Origin: Burkholderiales bacterium
GTDB lineage: Bacteria; Pseudomonadota; Gammaproteobacteria; Burkholderiales; Burkholderiaceae_C
Direction of reading: 5' to 3'
Assembly: GCA_016000265.1 (NCBI GenBank)
Contig: JAECRL010000002.1
Span: forward strand, 267,567-331,566
Length of the DNA: 64,000 nucleotides
Position numbers and translations under genes: made by a program. Every line of letters begins with the position of its first letter. Positions within the stretch are counted from its first letter, which is position 1. Positions 1 to 8,164 of the stretch are shown here, one piece after another. Under the pieces are notes generated by a model. That model had not been told where the DNA came from. It searched no databases and saw only the letters and a list, made by a program, of their open reading frames with translations.

Positions 1-34
1 AGCTCACCTCACGTTCGTTTTCAGGAGTTCCACC

Positions 35-304
35 ATGCATCGCCGCCTGCACACCGCGTCTTTCCTGGCCTTGCTGCTGGCTTCGGCTTCGGCGCTGGCC
101 GCCCCGCCCGAGGGCAAGGGCAAGCCCGCTGAGCCGCCCGCCCATGGCAGCTTCAACGCCGCGATCCAGGGCGTGCAGAACTCCGACGACCAATCGGTGC
201 TGCACCAGTCTGTGTCCGAGATCCCCGAGCCGGGTGGCGTGGCCCTGGTGGCCGCGGGCGCGGTGGTGGTCGGCCTGGCGGTGCGCCGCCGTCGCAAGGG
301 CTGA
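35..304 (+). CDS. short PEP-CTERM sorting-signal protein
   Basis: This 89-residue protein has an N-terminal signal peptide (about residues 1-22, ending in ALA-A) and a C-terminal PEP-CTERM signal: IPEP at about residues 64-67, a hydrophobic stretch, then RRRRKG. The mature segment in between is only about 40 residues and matches no family I recognise. PEP-CTERM proteins are exported, anchored in the inner membrane and then processed by an exosortase; no exosortase gene is in the window. The ATG at 35 has a good ribosome site (AGGAG at 22-26, 7-base spacer). Its promoter lies outside the window. The sorting-signal call is firm; the role of the protein is unknown. Confidence 0.75.
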   Translation: MHRRLHTASFLALLLASASALAAPPEGKGKPAEPPAHGSFNAAIQGVQNSDDQSVLHQSVSEIPEPGGVALVAAGAVVVGLAVRRRRKG

Positions 305-327
305 GCGGCCCTGTTTCATCCGGGGCG

Positions 328-939
328 TCACCCTGATGAGGGGGCGTCCCAGCCCAGCCAGCGCATCAAGCCCGGCAGGTGCGCGTCGAAGTCGCTGACG
401 GCGTGGTCGCTGCCCTCCAGCAGGGTGACCTGCGCGCCCTGGTGGTGGCTGAGCATCTCGCGCCAGTCCAGCACCTCGTCACCCTGGGCGATCAGGGCCC
501 ATTGGCGCTGCGGGTGGGCGATGGGGTAAGGATTGAGGGCCTCGAGTTCGGCGATGAACTCGGGGCGGAAGAAAAACCGCTCGCCCGGGTCGTGGAAAGC
601 GGTTTGCTCGCCGATGTGGCGCGCCAGGTCCCGCGCGGGCTGCACCGCGGGGTTGATGACCGCCGAGCGCCAGCCTTTTTCCTGCGCCAGCACCGTGGCG
701 TAGAAGCCCCCCAGAGACGAGCCGATGACCACGCTGGTGTGCGCTGGCCAGTGCGCCGTGAGGGCGCGCAGCTCGGCCAGGGCCTGGGCCGGGGAGGGCG
801 GCAGCTGAGGGCTGCACCACACGATGTTTTCGCCCTGCTCCTGCAGGCGCCGCACGGCCGCCTCGAGCATCTGAGCCTTGGTCGAGCGCGGCGAGGAGCG
901 AAAGCCGTGGAGGTAGAGCAGGTGGGTGGGGGCGGGCAT
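328..939 (-). CDS. YqiA/YcfP-family alpha/beta-hydrolase esterase
   Basis: A 203-residue cytoplasmic alpha/beta-hydrolase. Seen: YLHGF near the N-terminus (oxyanion region, residues 9-13), the nucleophile elbow GSSLGG with Ser75 as probable nucleophile, and late SDHAVSDF containing the probable catalytic His. Length and motif spacing fit the YqiA family (about 190-200 aa), which hydrolyses short-chain or thioester-like substrates; the natural substrate is not known. There is no signal peptide. It is convergent with the PEP-CTERM gene and shares the minus strand with the phosphodiesterase gene, whose stop lies 38 bases upstream of this start, so the two may be co-transcribed. Confidence 0.85.
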   Translation of the reverse strand: MPAPTHLLYLHGFRSSPRSTKAQMLEAAVRRLQEQGENIVWCSPQLPPSPAQALAELRALTAHWPAHTSVVIGSSLGGFYATVLAQEKGWRSAVINPAVQPARDLARHIGEQTAFHDPGERFFFRPEFIAELEALNPYPIAHPQRQWALIAQGDEVLDWREMLSHHQGAQVTLLEGSDHAVSDFDAHLPGLMRWLGWDAPSSG

Positions 940-976
940 GCCCCGATTGGACCCGGGGCCTGGGCCCCGGTCAAGC

Positions 977-2122
977 TCACTCGCCGGCCACGAAGGCGTC
1001 GCGCGCCTGCTTGGCCAGGAAGGGTTGGTCGCTGAAGAAGCCGTCCATGCCCAGCTTCAGGAAGGCCTTGATCTGGCCGGCCATGTCGCCCAGGTCGGCG
1101 GGGTTGGCGCTGCTGTCGAACTCGTTGGGCAAGAAGGCGTTTTCGGCGCGGAAGGTCCAGCCGTGCACGATCAGGCCGGCGGCGTGGGCGTCTTGCACCA
1201 GCGTGGTCGGGGTGCCCAGGCGGCCACCCACCAGCGGGATCATCAGGTTGGTGTTGGCGCCGATGCCGTCGGCGTAGGTGGCGATTTCGCGCAGGCCTTC
1301 GGGCTTGGCCAGGTCGGCGTAGGTGCGGGCGTCGCCCTTGACGACGAAGTCATAGGGCTTGCCAGCGCCGCTCAGCAGCTGGGCCAGCGGCACGCGGGTC
1401 ATCTTGGCCAGGTCCTTGAGGTTGCTGACCTCGAAGGACTGGATGATCACCGGCGAGGTCTTGTGCTTGTAGCCGAAGCGGTGCAGCGTGCGCACCAGCG
1501 GCTCTTCCAGCGACAGGCCGATGCCGTCGAAGAAGGTGGGGTGCTTGGTCTCGGGGTACACGCCGATGGGCTTGAGCTTCAGCACGGCCTTCCAGCCACC
1601 GCTGGCCAGGGCCTGCTGGCGACGGCGTTCGTTGGCCTGGTCCACGAGCTTGAGGACCTCTTCCAGCGTGGGCACCTCGAACATGCCGTCGAAGCGGGTG
1701 TTGTTCGTGCGCAGGGCGGGCAGGCGCTCTTTGGCGCGCAGGGTCTTGAGCTCGGCGAGGGTGAAGTCTTCGGTGAACCAGCCGGTGATGCTGACGCCGT
1801 CGATGAGCTTGGTGGTCTTGCGGCTGGCGAACTCGGGGCGGTCCATCACGTCGGTGGTGGCTTCGCGCACGCTGCCGTCGGCGTTGACGATGGCGATGGC
1901 GTTTTCGTGGCGGGCCACGAGCACGCCGTCTTGCGTGATGACGAGGTCGGGCTCGACGTAGTCGGCGCCTTGTTCGATGGCCAGCCAGTAGGCGGCCAGG
2001 GTGTGCTCGGGCACGTAGCCGGAGGCGCCGCGGTGGGCGATGACCAGGGGCTGGGCGGGGGCGGCGTGGCTGGTGAGGGCCGCGGCGGCCAGGGCGAGGG
2101 CGGTCAGGGTGCGCAGGGACAT
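977..2122 (-). CDS. glpQ: periplasmic glycerophosphodiester phosphodiesterase
   Basis: The enzyme hydrolyses deacylated phospholipids (glycerophosphodiesters) to glycerol-3-phosphate and the alcohol. Seen: a cleavable signal peptide (residues 1-21, LTSHA-A), the family-defining HRGASGY with His30, PEHT, then EPDLVITQDGVLV and later HGWTFRAEN typical of the long periplasmic GlpQ type (381 aa, normal length). The reading frame is open 32 codons further upstream, but the start at 2122 (MSLRTL) places the signal peptide correctly and has GGAG upstream. It is divergent from the secretion operon that starts at 2295. No glpT or other glycerophosphate transporter is nearby. Confidence 0.9.
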   Translation of the reverse strand: MSLRTLTALALAAAALTSHAAPAQPLVIAHRGASGYVPEHTLAAYWLAIEQGADYVEPDLVITQDGVLVARHENAIAIVNADGSVREATTDVMDRPEFASRKTTKLIDGVSITGWFTEDFTLAELKTLRAKERLPALRTNNTRFDGMFEVPTLEEVLKLVDQANERRRQQALASGGWKAVLKLKPIGVYPETKHPTFFDGIGLSLEEPLVRTLHRFGYKHKTSPVIIQSFEVSNLKDLAKMTRVPLAQLLSGAGKPYDFVVKGDARTYADLAKPEGLREIATYADGIGANTNLMIPLVGGRLGTPTTLVQDAHAAGLIVHGWTFRAENAFLPNEFDSSANPADLGDMAGQIKAFLKLGMDGFFSDQPFLAKQARDAFVAGE

Positions 2123-2294
2123 GCGGGGAGCTCCGGGGTGCGGTTGGGAACAACGCATGCAGCGTAGGCCGGGGATGTGTCTCGTCCGTGAACGGGGGGT
2201 GGTCTCGATGCCTGTCACAAAGCTGTCAGCAATGGGCCAATAGGATCATGGTTGTTGCGGCTTCAGGCTTGAAGCGGCTGGAAGGATTCCCCCG

Positions 2295-2804
2295 ATGAAC
2301 ACGCGTCAAGCGCCCCGCTGTGGGGTGCAGGCTGAACTCGTCCCTGTTGTTTCGGTTGCCGAACGGTCGGTGACGGGGTCTGCCCGTGGTTTCGCCCGCG
2401 GTCCCTCCCGTGGCTTCACCCTGCTGGAGTTGCTGGTGGTGCTGGTCATCATCGGTTTGCTGGCGGGCTACGTGGGCCCGCAGTTCTTCAAGCAGATCGG
2501 CAAGTCGGAGAGCAAGACGGCCGCGGCCCAGCTCGACGCACTCGGCAAGGCGCTCGACCAGTATCGGCTGGACACGGGGCGCTACCCCAGCAGCGAGCAG
2601 GGCTTGGGGGCGCTGTGGGTCAAGCCCGCCGACGAGTCGCGCTGGTGGGGCCCCTACCTGCGCAAGGCCCCACCGAAGGACCCGTGGGGCCGCGAGTACC
2701 AGTACAAGGCCCCCGGCCAGCACGGTGACTACGACCTGTTCTCGCTGGGCAAGGACGGCCGCGAGGGCGGCGCCGGCGAAGACCAGGACGTCACCAACTG
2801 GTGA
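2295..2804 (+). CDS. gspG: type II secretion major pseudopilin GspG-like
   Basis: First gene of the secretion operon. GspG is the major subunit of the periplasmic pseudopilus. Seen: prepilin cleavage motif RG|FTLLE with Glu at +5, a hydrophobic N-helix, then LDTGRYPSSEQGLGAL, DPWGREY and the C-terminal SLGKDGREGG...DVTNW, which carries the GspG calcium-binding loop. The ATG at 2295 has a convincing ribosome site (GGAAGGA at 2280-2286, 8-base spacer), but gives a 41-residue leader, far longer than the usual 6-10. A GTG at 2370 would give 15 residues but lacks a ribosome site. The prepilin peptidase needed for cleavage is not in the window. Confidence 0.9.
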   Translation: MNTRQAPRCGVQAELVPVVSVAERSVTGSARGFARGPSRGFTLLELLVVLVIIGLLAGYVGPQFFKQIGKSESKTAAAQLDALGKALDQYRLDTGRYPSSEQGLGALWVKPADESRWWGPYLRKAPPKDPWGREYQYKAPGQHGDYDLFSLGKDGREGGAGEDQDVTNW

Positions 2805-2815
2805 GGGCGCGCGAC

Positions 2816-3904
2816 ATGAACCGACCGGTTGCTCAGGGTGGTGCGAACTGGCTGAGCCGGCCCCTCACGCGGCGCGGTGCCGAGTTCCCTCGGCGCCTGT
2901 TCTGCCAGGAGCTGGCGGTGCTGCTGGACGCGGGCATCCCGCTGTACGAGGCGCTGACCACGCTGCGCGAGAAGGAGGAGTCCGCCGACGTGGCGCGGGT
3001 GTTGTCGACCTTGACGGCGGCTTTGGCCGAAGGGCGCACGCTGTCGCAGGCGATGCGCGCGCAGCCTCAGGCCTTCAGCTCGCTGTTGATCGCGTCCATC
3101 GAGGCCAGCCAGCGCACGGGGCAGACGCCGCAGGCTTTGCGCCAGCACGCCGCTTACCTGGCGTGGTTGACGGGCCTGCGCGACAAGCTGGTGAGCGCGG
3201 CCATCTACCCGGCCATCCTGATCGGCGCGAGCCTGTTGGTGATGACCTTCCTGACCATCTTCGTGGTGCCGCGCTTCGCCGAGATCTACGAGGGCATGGG
3301 CGGGGAGCTGCCGTTCCTGTCGGGCCTGCTGCTGCGCATGGGCAGCGCCGTGGGCGAGCACCCCTGGCTGGCGCTGGGCACCGTGGTGTCCCTGTGCGCG
3401 GGCGTGGTCGTGGCCTGGCGGGCGCCTGCGGTGCGCGCCGCGGCCTCGGCCCGTTTGTGGAAGATGCCGGTCATCGGGCCGCGCTTGCGCCTCATCGAGC
3501 TGGCCTCGCTGTACCGCACGCTGGGCCTGTTGCTGCAGGCCGGCGTGGCCGTGGTGCCGGCGCTGGAGGCGTCGGTGGAGCTGGTGGGGCCGTCGCTGCG
3601 GCCGTCCTTGTTGCAGGCCATGAAGCGGGTGCGTGAAGGCGCGCGCTTGTCGGACGCGATGCACCGCCACCAGCTGAGCACGCCGGTGTCGCTGCGCATG
3701 ATGCGCGTGGGCGAGCAGACCGGCGAGCTGGGCCCGATGCTGGAGCGCGCGGCGACCTTCTACGACGAGGAGCTGGCCCGCTTCACCGAGTGGGTCGGCA
3801 AGGTGGTGAGCCCGGCGCTGATGTTGATCATGGGCGTGCTGATCGGCGGCATCGTGGTCCTGATGTACCTGCCCATCTTCCAGGTGGCGGAGCAGATCCA
3901 GTGA
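2816..3904 (+). CDS. gspF: type II secretion inner-membrane platform protein GspF-like
   Basis: A 362-residue polytopic inner-membrane protein with the two GspF repeats: FCQELAVLLDAGIPLYEAL near residue 30 and LYRTLGLLLQAGVAVVPAL near residue 230, each followed by a TGQ/TGE segment. Membrane segments are visible around LIGASLLVMTFLTIFVVP, ALGTVVSLCAGVVVAW and the C-terminal LMLIMGVLIGGIVVLMYLP. GspF couples the ATPase to the pseudopilus. The family is usually about 400 residues; this one is slightly shorter at the N-terminus. An upstream GTG at 2801 is possible, but ATG 2816 has TGAGGG eight bases before it. The gene follows gspG by 11 bases and abuts gspE. Confidence 0.9.
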   Translation: MNRPVAQGGANWLSRPLTRRGAEFPRRLFCQELAVLLDAGIPLYEALTTLREKEESADVARVLSTLTAALAEGRTLSQAMRAQPQAFSSLLIASIEASQRTGQTPQALRQHAAYLAWLTGLRDKLVSAAIYPAILIGASLLVMTFLTIFVVPRFAEIYEGMGGELPFLSGLLLRMGSAVGEHPWLALGTVVSLCAGVVVAWRAPAVRAAASARLWKMPVIGPRLRLIELASLYRTLGLLLQAGVAVVPALEASVELVGPSLRPSLLQAMKRVREGARLSDAMHRHQLSTPVSLRMMRVGEQTGELGPMLERAATFYDEELARFTEWVGKVVSPALMLIMGVLIGGIVVLMYLPIFQVAEQIQ

Positions 3905-5508
3905 GCGCGATGGACGTGGTCGATGGCCAGCTGAACGGCAAATCGGCATTCATGCCGGACCTCATGCCGGACCTCATGCCGGACTTCATGCTGGAGTGCA
4001 CGCCCGACTGGCGCGTGTGGCCGCTGGCGCGGGCCTTGCGCCTGCGCGTGGTGGTGGCGCGCGACGAACGCGGCCAGCTCTGGGCCTTGGGCACGCAGGT
4101 CGATGACGTGCTGCTGCGCGAGGCCGTTGCCCGCAGCGTGCCCCAGCCTTTGCGATGGCGCCAAGTGCACGAAGACACGCTGGCGCTGTGGCTGGCGCAG
4201 GGCGAGCAGGCCTTCGAGGCCCGTGGTGCCTTGCTGGGCTCGACGACCACCGAAGGCTCGGGCGAAGGCGGTGCCCACGTGCACGCCTTGTCGGTGGACA
4301 CCATCACGCGCGAGACCAGCCAGGTCGTGCGCCTGCTCGACGCCACCTTGTTCGACGCGCTCAAGGCCCAGGCCAGCGACCTGCACCTGGAGTCCACCGC
4401 CACGGGCATGGTCATCCGACACCGGCTTGATGGCGTCATGGTGCCGGTGGGCGACGTGGGCTCGCGCGAGGTGGCCGAGCAACTCGTCTCGCGCCTGAAG
4501 GTGATGGCCGAGCTCGACATCGGCGAGCGCCGCCTGCCACAGGACGGGCGCTTCAAGTTGCGCGTGCAGCAGTCGGCCGACAGCGGCGTGCGGGAGGTGG
4601 ACTTCCGCGTCTCCATCATGCCCAGCAGCTTCGGCGAAGACGCGGTGCTGCGCATCCTGGACCGCTCGCGCCTGTCCGAGGAGGCCCAGGCCTTGAGCCT
4701 GGAAGGCCTGGGCTTCGACGCCGACGACGCGGCCGTGGTGCGCCGCCTGGCGCGCAAGCCCTACGGCCTGCTGCTGGTGACCGGCCCCACGGGCAGCGGC
4801 AAGACGACCACGCTGTATGCGGTGGTGCAAGAGATCAACGACGGCGCCGACAAGATCATCACCATCGAAGACCCGGTGGAGTACCAACTCGGCGGCGTGG
4901 TGCAGATCCCCGTCAACGAGAAGAAGGGGCTGACGTTCGCGCGCGGCCTGCGCAGCATCCTGCGCCACGACCCCGACCGCGTGATGGTCGGCGAGATCCG
5001 CGACGCCGAGACCGCGCAGATCGCCTCGCAGGCCGCCTTGACGGGCCACCTGGTGCTGTCGACCATCCACGCCAACAACGTCTTCGACGTGGTGGGGCGT
5101 TTCATGCACATGGGCGTGGACCTCTACAACATGGTCTCGGCCCTCAATGGCGTGGTGGCCCAGCGCCTGATGCGCAAGCTGTGCGTGCACTGCGCCCAAC
5201 CGTGGCAGCCCACGGGCTCCGACCTGCGCGCTGCGCAACTGCCGCTGGACTCGCAAGGCCGCTTCATGCGCGCGGTCGGCTGCCCCCACTGTCGTGGCAC
5301 GGGCTACCGCGGCCGCAAGGCCATCTCCGAGATCCTGCTGATGGACGACACCTTGCGCGACCTCATCGTCACGCGCGCCTCGCTCATCCAGGTCAAGGCC
5401 CACGCGCGCGCCAGCGGCACCCGGCTGCTGCGCGAGGCGGCGCTGGCCACCGTGCTGCGGGGCGAATCCAGCATCGACGAACTCAACCGCGTGACCCTGG
5501 CCGAATGA
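3901..5508 (+). CDS. gspE: type II secretion ATPase GspE-like
   Basis: Cytoplasmic hexameric ATPase that drives pseudopilus assembly. Seen in 535 residues: Walker A GPTGSGKTTT at about 295-304, ITIEDPVEYQL (Asp box), Walker B region VMVGEIRD at about 361-368, the His box HLVLSTIHANN, and a zinc site with Cys428/Cys431 and Cys461/Cys464. The GTG at 3901 overlaps the gspF stop and has GGAG at 3889-3892 with an 8-base spacer; ATG 3910 is an alternative. Near the N-terminus a 12-base tandem repeat encodes MPDLMPDLMPDF, adding several in-frame ATGs. The N-terminal domain before residue 150 is shorter and more divergent than in classical GspE. Confidence 0.9.
   Translation: MSAMDVVDGQLNGKSAFMPDLMPDLMPDFMLECTPDWRVWPLARALRLRVVVARDERGQLWALGTQVDDVLLREAVARSVPQPLRWRQVHEDTLALWLAQGEQAFEARGALLGSTTTEGSGEGGAHVHALSVDTITRETSQVVRLLDATLFDALKAQASDLHLESTATGMVIRHRLDGVMVPVGDVGSREVAEQLVSRLKVMAELDIGERRLPQDGRFKLRVQQSADSGVREVDFRVSIMPSSFGEDAVLRILDRSRLSEEAQALSLEGLGFDADDAAVVRRLARKPYGLLLVTGPTGSGKTTTLYAVVQEINDGADKIITIEDPVEYQLGGVVQIPVNEKKGLTFARGLRSILRHDPDRVMVGEIRDAETAQIASQAALTGHLVLSTIHANNVFDVVGRFMHMGVDLYNMVSALNGVVAQRLMRKLCVHCAQPWQPTGSDLRAAQLPLDSQGRFMRAVGCPHCRGTGYRGRKAISEILLMDDTLRDLIVTRASLIQVKAHARASGTRLLREAALATVLRGESSIDELNRVTLAE
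3949..3984 (+). repeat. 12-base tandem repeat at the gspE N-terminus
   Basis: Three units of YTCATGCCGGAC (3949-3960, 3961-3972, 3973-3984) and a degenerate fourth (TTCATGCTGGAG). Each contains an ATG in the gspE frame, so the translated protein reads MPDL-MPDL-MPDF-M. The repeat sits about 16 codons after the chosen GTG start. Confidence 0.9.
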
Positions 5509-6296
5509 CCCCCGACGTGGACACCCCTTCCCGCCAGCCCGCCTGGTTGCAGCGCCTGCGAGTTCGGTGGCAGGTGCGCAGCGCCGTGCTGATGGCGCCG
5601 GCTCACGCCCCGGGCGACGCCGAGGCCATCGACGCGGGCGTGCAGGCCCTGAGCCAATGGGCGCAAGCCCACCCGGGGGCCTCGCTGGACCTTGGTTTGT
5701 CATCGCGCTGGTTGCTGTGCGCGGCCACACCAGACGCCACCACCGCCGAGCAGGCCCTGCAGCTGGCGGGGCAGCAGTGGGTGCATTACCTTGGGCTGGA
5801 TGAGGCGAGCCTGCAGGCCGATTGGGTGCTGCAGCCGGTGGTGAGCCCGCGCGTGCGCCTGGTGTGTGCCGTGCCACGCGCGTTGCTCGAGGGCCTCCAC
5901 GAAGCCGCCGCCGAGCATGGCGTGCGCTTGCGGGCGGTCTTGCCTTGGTGGGCGTTTGGTTTGCAGGCGGCCTTGGACGAAGCCGCGCAGGTCGGCGACG
6001 CAGCGCCCGTGGGCCCGCTGAGCTGGTGCTGGGACGAACCCGGCTGGCGCACGTGCGTGCAAGCCGTGAACACCGCGCGGACCGCAGGTGTGCCGGATTC
6101 GTCGTCGGTTGCCGCGTCGGGTTGGGTGGTCGATCGCGTCTGGATGAGCGCACCCGATGGGGCCGCGGGCCCGATGGGCTCGGCGATGCCGGTGGCCAGC
6201 TTGCCCGCGGCGCCCGAGCACGCAGGTGGCCTGACGCCGTCGTGGCTTTGCGAGGGCGATGCGGTCGCCGGGCTGTTGAATCGGAGGTCGGCATGA
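5505..6296 (+). CDS. secretion-operon protein, possible GspL/PilM/MshI-like cytoplasmic subunit
   Basis: A 263-residue protein whose ATG overlaps the gspE stop (ATGA), so it is translationally coupled to it. No signal peptide or membrane helix is visible. It contains DLGLSSRWLLCAAT, QQWVHYLGL and LRAVLPWWAFGLQAAL, in a pattern that loosely recalls the actin-like PilM/MshI and cytoplasmic GspL proteins, which tether the ATPase to the inner-membrane assembly complex. The position (ATPase, then this gene, then two single-helix proteins, then PulC-like and secretin) matches the L/M/N/O block of type II secretion and MSHA pilus operons. The assignment rests mainly on gene order; family membership by sequence is uncertain. 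Confidence 0.55.
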   Translation: MTPDVDTPSRQPAWLQRLRVRWQVRSAVLMAPAHAPGDAEAIDAGVQALSQWAQAHPGASLDLGLSSRWLLCAATPDATTAEQALQLAGQQWVHYLGLDEASLQADWVLQPVVSPRVRLVCAVPRALLEGLHEAAAEHGVRLRAVLPWWAFGLQAALDEAAQVGDAAPVGPLSWCWDEPGWRTCVQAVNTARTAGVPDSSSVAASGWVVDRVWMSAPDGAAGPMGSAMPVASLPAAPEHAGGLTPSWLCEGDAVAGLLNRRSA

Positions 6297-6934
6297 GGTC
6301 GTGGCGTCCGATGTGGCTGGCCTCGCCCGACTGGGCCGAGGGCCTGAACTTCGCGGGCCCGCGCGTGCGCACCTCGTTTTGGGGCTGGGCTTTGCTGGCG
6401 TTCGGGCTGATGGGCGCCTGGCACGCCGCCGACCTGGCCCGGCAGGCTCATGCCGAGCGCGACGAGGCCCAGGCCACCCTGGCCCGCCTGGAGCGCGGCC
6501 AGCAGCAACAGGGCGCGCAGGTGCAGGCCGCGGCGCAGGCGCGGGAGGCCCGACAAGGTGCGGTGCCCGTGCTCAGGGAAGACGGCCTGCGGCAGGCGGC
6601 CCAGCTGGCCTTGTGGTTGGGCCACCCCTGGGGCCCGGTGCTCGATGAGGTCGACGAGACCGCGCGGCGCAGCGGCGTGGTGCTGATGCAGTTCAGCCTG
6701 GACCTCAGCAGCCTGGGGTCCAGCCTGGGGGCCAGCGGTGAAGGCGCGGGGCCCCAGCCCGAGCTGCGCCTGCAAGCCACCGCCCCCGACGACGTGGCCG
6801 CGCTGAGGTGGCTGCAGGCCCTGGGGCCGCGCGCGGCCATGCGCAGCCGCGAGCCCCTCAGCGAGCCCTACTCGGCCCCCAGCGGCCAGCACACCTTGCG
6901 CGTGGACGTGACGCGCACCGGAGGCACCCCATGA
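6293..6934 (+). CDS. PilN/GspL C-terminal-like inner-membrane assembly protein
   Basis: A 213-residue protein with a short cytoplasmic N-terminus, one membrane helix around residues 29-46 (FWGWALLAFGLMGAW), a coiled-coil region (RDEAQATLARLERGQQQQ) and a periplasmic C-terminal domain. This is the architecture of PilN and of the membrane half of GspL, which form the inner-membrane assembly platform. The ATG at 6293 has GGAGG at 6283-6287 and overlaps the preceding stop. Splitting the GspL function over a cytoplasmic protein and this helix protein resembles MSHA and type IV pilus systems more than classical type II secretion. Family membership is inferred from topology and order. Confidence 0.6.
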   Translation: MRSWRPMWLASPDWAEGLNFAGPRVRTSFWGWALLAFGLMGAWHAADLARQAHAERDEAQATLARLERGQQQQGAQVQAAAQAREARQGAVPVLREDGLRQAAQLALWLGHPWGPVLDEVDETARRSGVVLMQFSLDLSSLGSSLGASGEGAGPQPELRLQATAPDDVAALRWLQALGPRAAMRSREPLSEPYSAPSGQHTLRVDVTRTGGTP

Positions 6935-7551
6935 AGGCCCCGATCTGGTTGCGCCAACTGGGCGTGCCCGGTGTGTTGGGCGCGGCGCTCTTGCTGGCCT
7001 CGGCCTGGGTGATCCTGTCGTGGCTGCCGCGTCAGCACGCGGCCGTGCAGCAGACCGAGTCGGACACGCGCCGTTTGCGCCACGAGCTGCTGCAGCGCGC
7101 CGAGCGGGCGCAAGCGGAGGCCCGCGCGGCCCAGGCGGTGGACGCACAAGCCCATGCGGTGGCCGATGCCTCGGCCCCATCGCACGCCCTGTGGGCCAGC
7201 CTGTGGCGTGACCTGCCCGATGCCTCCCGGCGCGTGGACCTGCAGCGTGCCGTGCTCGTCTCGGCGCGCGACGCGGGCATCCCGCTGGCGTCGGTGCAGT
7301 GGCGCGGCGAGCCCGTCGCCTGGGTGGATGCGGCGCAATCTGGGGCCCCCCCTCAAGGCCTGTGGCGCCAGCGCCTGGTCCTGCCCGTGCAGGCCAGCTA
7401 CCCGGCCGTGCGGACCTGGGTGTCGGCCCTGCTGCGCGAGCCCGCGCTCAGCCTCGACTCGCTCGACATCCAGCGCAGCGACCCGCTGTCCGACCAGGTC
7501 AAGGCCCAGGTCAGCGTCTCGCTGTGGTGGCGTCAGGACAGGAGGCCTTGA
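6931..7551 (+). CDS. gspM: GspM/PilO-like inner-membrane assembly protein
   Basis: A 206-residue bitopic protein: one membrane helix near residues 11-31 (GVLGAALLLASAWVILSWLP), a coiled-coil (TRRLRHELLQRAERAQAEARA) and a periplasmic ferredoxin-like-sized domain. This is the GspM/PilO layout; GspM binds GspL and stabilises the platform. PVQASYPAVRTWVSALLREPALSLDSLDIQRSD resembles the GspM C-terminal domain, where the separation of overlapping subunits occurs. The ATG overlaps the stop of the preceding gene (ATGA), and the stop overlaps the next start (TGATG), so expression is coupled on both sides. Confidence 0.65.
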   Translation: MKAPIWLRQLGVPGVLGAALLLASAWVILSWLPRQHAAVQQTESDTRRLRHELLQRAERAQAEARAAQAVDAQAHAVADASAPSHALWASLWRDLPDASRRVDLQRAVLVSARDAGIPLASVQWRGEPVAWVDAAQSGAPPQGLWRQRLVLPVQASYPAVRTWVSALLREPALSLDSLDIQRSDPLSDQVKAQVSVSLWWRQDRRP

Positions 7552-8162
7552 TGCGCACGCCTTTGATGATCGGCTTGGCTGGGGTGCTCGGCGCCACGCT
7601 GTGGCTGTCGTCCCTGGACGAGGGCGAAGGAGGGGCGGATGCCGTGGAGGTGGTCACCAGCCGGCGGCCTGCCGACGCGGCCCCGGCATCGCCCGGGACC
7701 AGGGCACCCGACGCCACGTCACTCAAAGCGACTTCAACCGCTGCCCCGGCCTCGACCCCCGCTGCCTCGGTGCAAGCCGCGCTGCAGTCCGGCCTCGGCG
7801 GCTGGCTGGCGCGCCGCACCGAAGCCGCCACCTTGCCCCCGGCGCGCCCCATGACCGCGGCCACGCCCTCGGCCTGGGCGGCGCAGCTGCCGCCACCGCC
7901 CCCTGCACCGCGCCGCGTGGTGCAGGAGGCCCCACCCCCGCCCATGGCACCGCGTTTCCCGCACGCCTGGGTGGGCCGCTTCAACGACGAGTCCGCGTCA
8001 CGGCCCTTGCAGCGCGCCGTGGTCTCGGGGCCGGTGTCCACCTGGGTGGTCTCCGCAGGCGACGTGATCGACGGCCAGTGGCGCGTCGACCGCATCCAGG
8101 GCCACACCATGAGCCTGACCTACTTGCCCTTGCAGCAAAGCCAGATCGTGTCGATGAAATGA
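7551..8162 (+). CDS. gspC: PulC/GspC-like or PilP-like linker protein
   Basis: A 203-residue protein with an N-terminal membrane anchor (LMIGLAGVLGATLWLSSL), a long low-complexity Ala/Pro/Thr linker (about residues 45-130, including PPPPPAP), and a C-terminal beta domain with WVGRFNDE, WVVSAGDVIDGQWRVDRIQ and SLTYLPLQQSQIV. This fits the homology-region domain that GspC/PilP uses to connect the inner-membrane platform to the secretin N0 domain. There is no PDZ domain, so it is the short type. GGAGG at 7541-7545 supports the ATG. The next gene is the secretin, as expected. Confidence 0.7.
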   Translation: MRTPLMIGLAGVLGATLWLSSLDEGEGGADAVEVVTSRRPADAAPASPGTRAPDATSLKATSTAAPASTPAASVQAALQSGLGGWLARRTEAATLPPARPMTAATPSAWAAQLPPPPPAPRRVVQEAPPPPMAPRFPHAWVGRFNDESASRPLQRAVVSGPVSTWVVSAGDVIDGQWRVDRIQGHTMSLTYLPLQQSQIVSMK

Positions 8163-8164
8163 CC

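Noticed and set aside
3760..6372. An 870-codon minus-strand frame opposite gspE and its neighbours
   Set aside because: The plus-strand genes have clear motifs and coupled starts; this is an antisense shadow.
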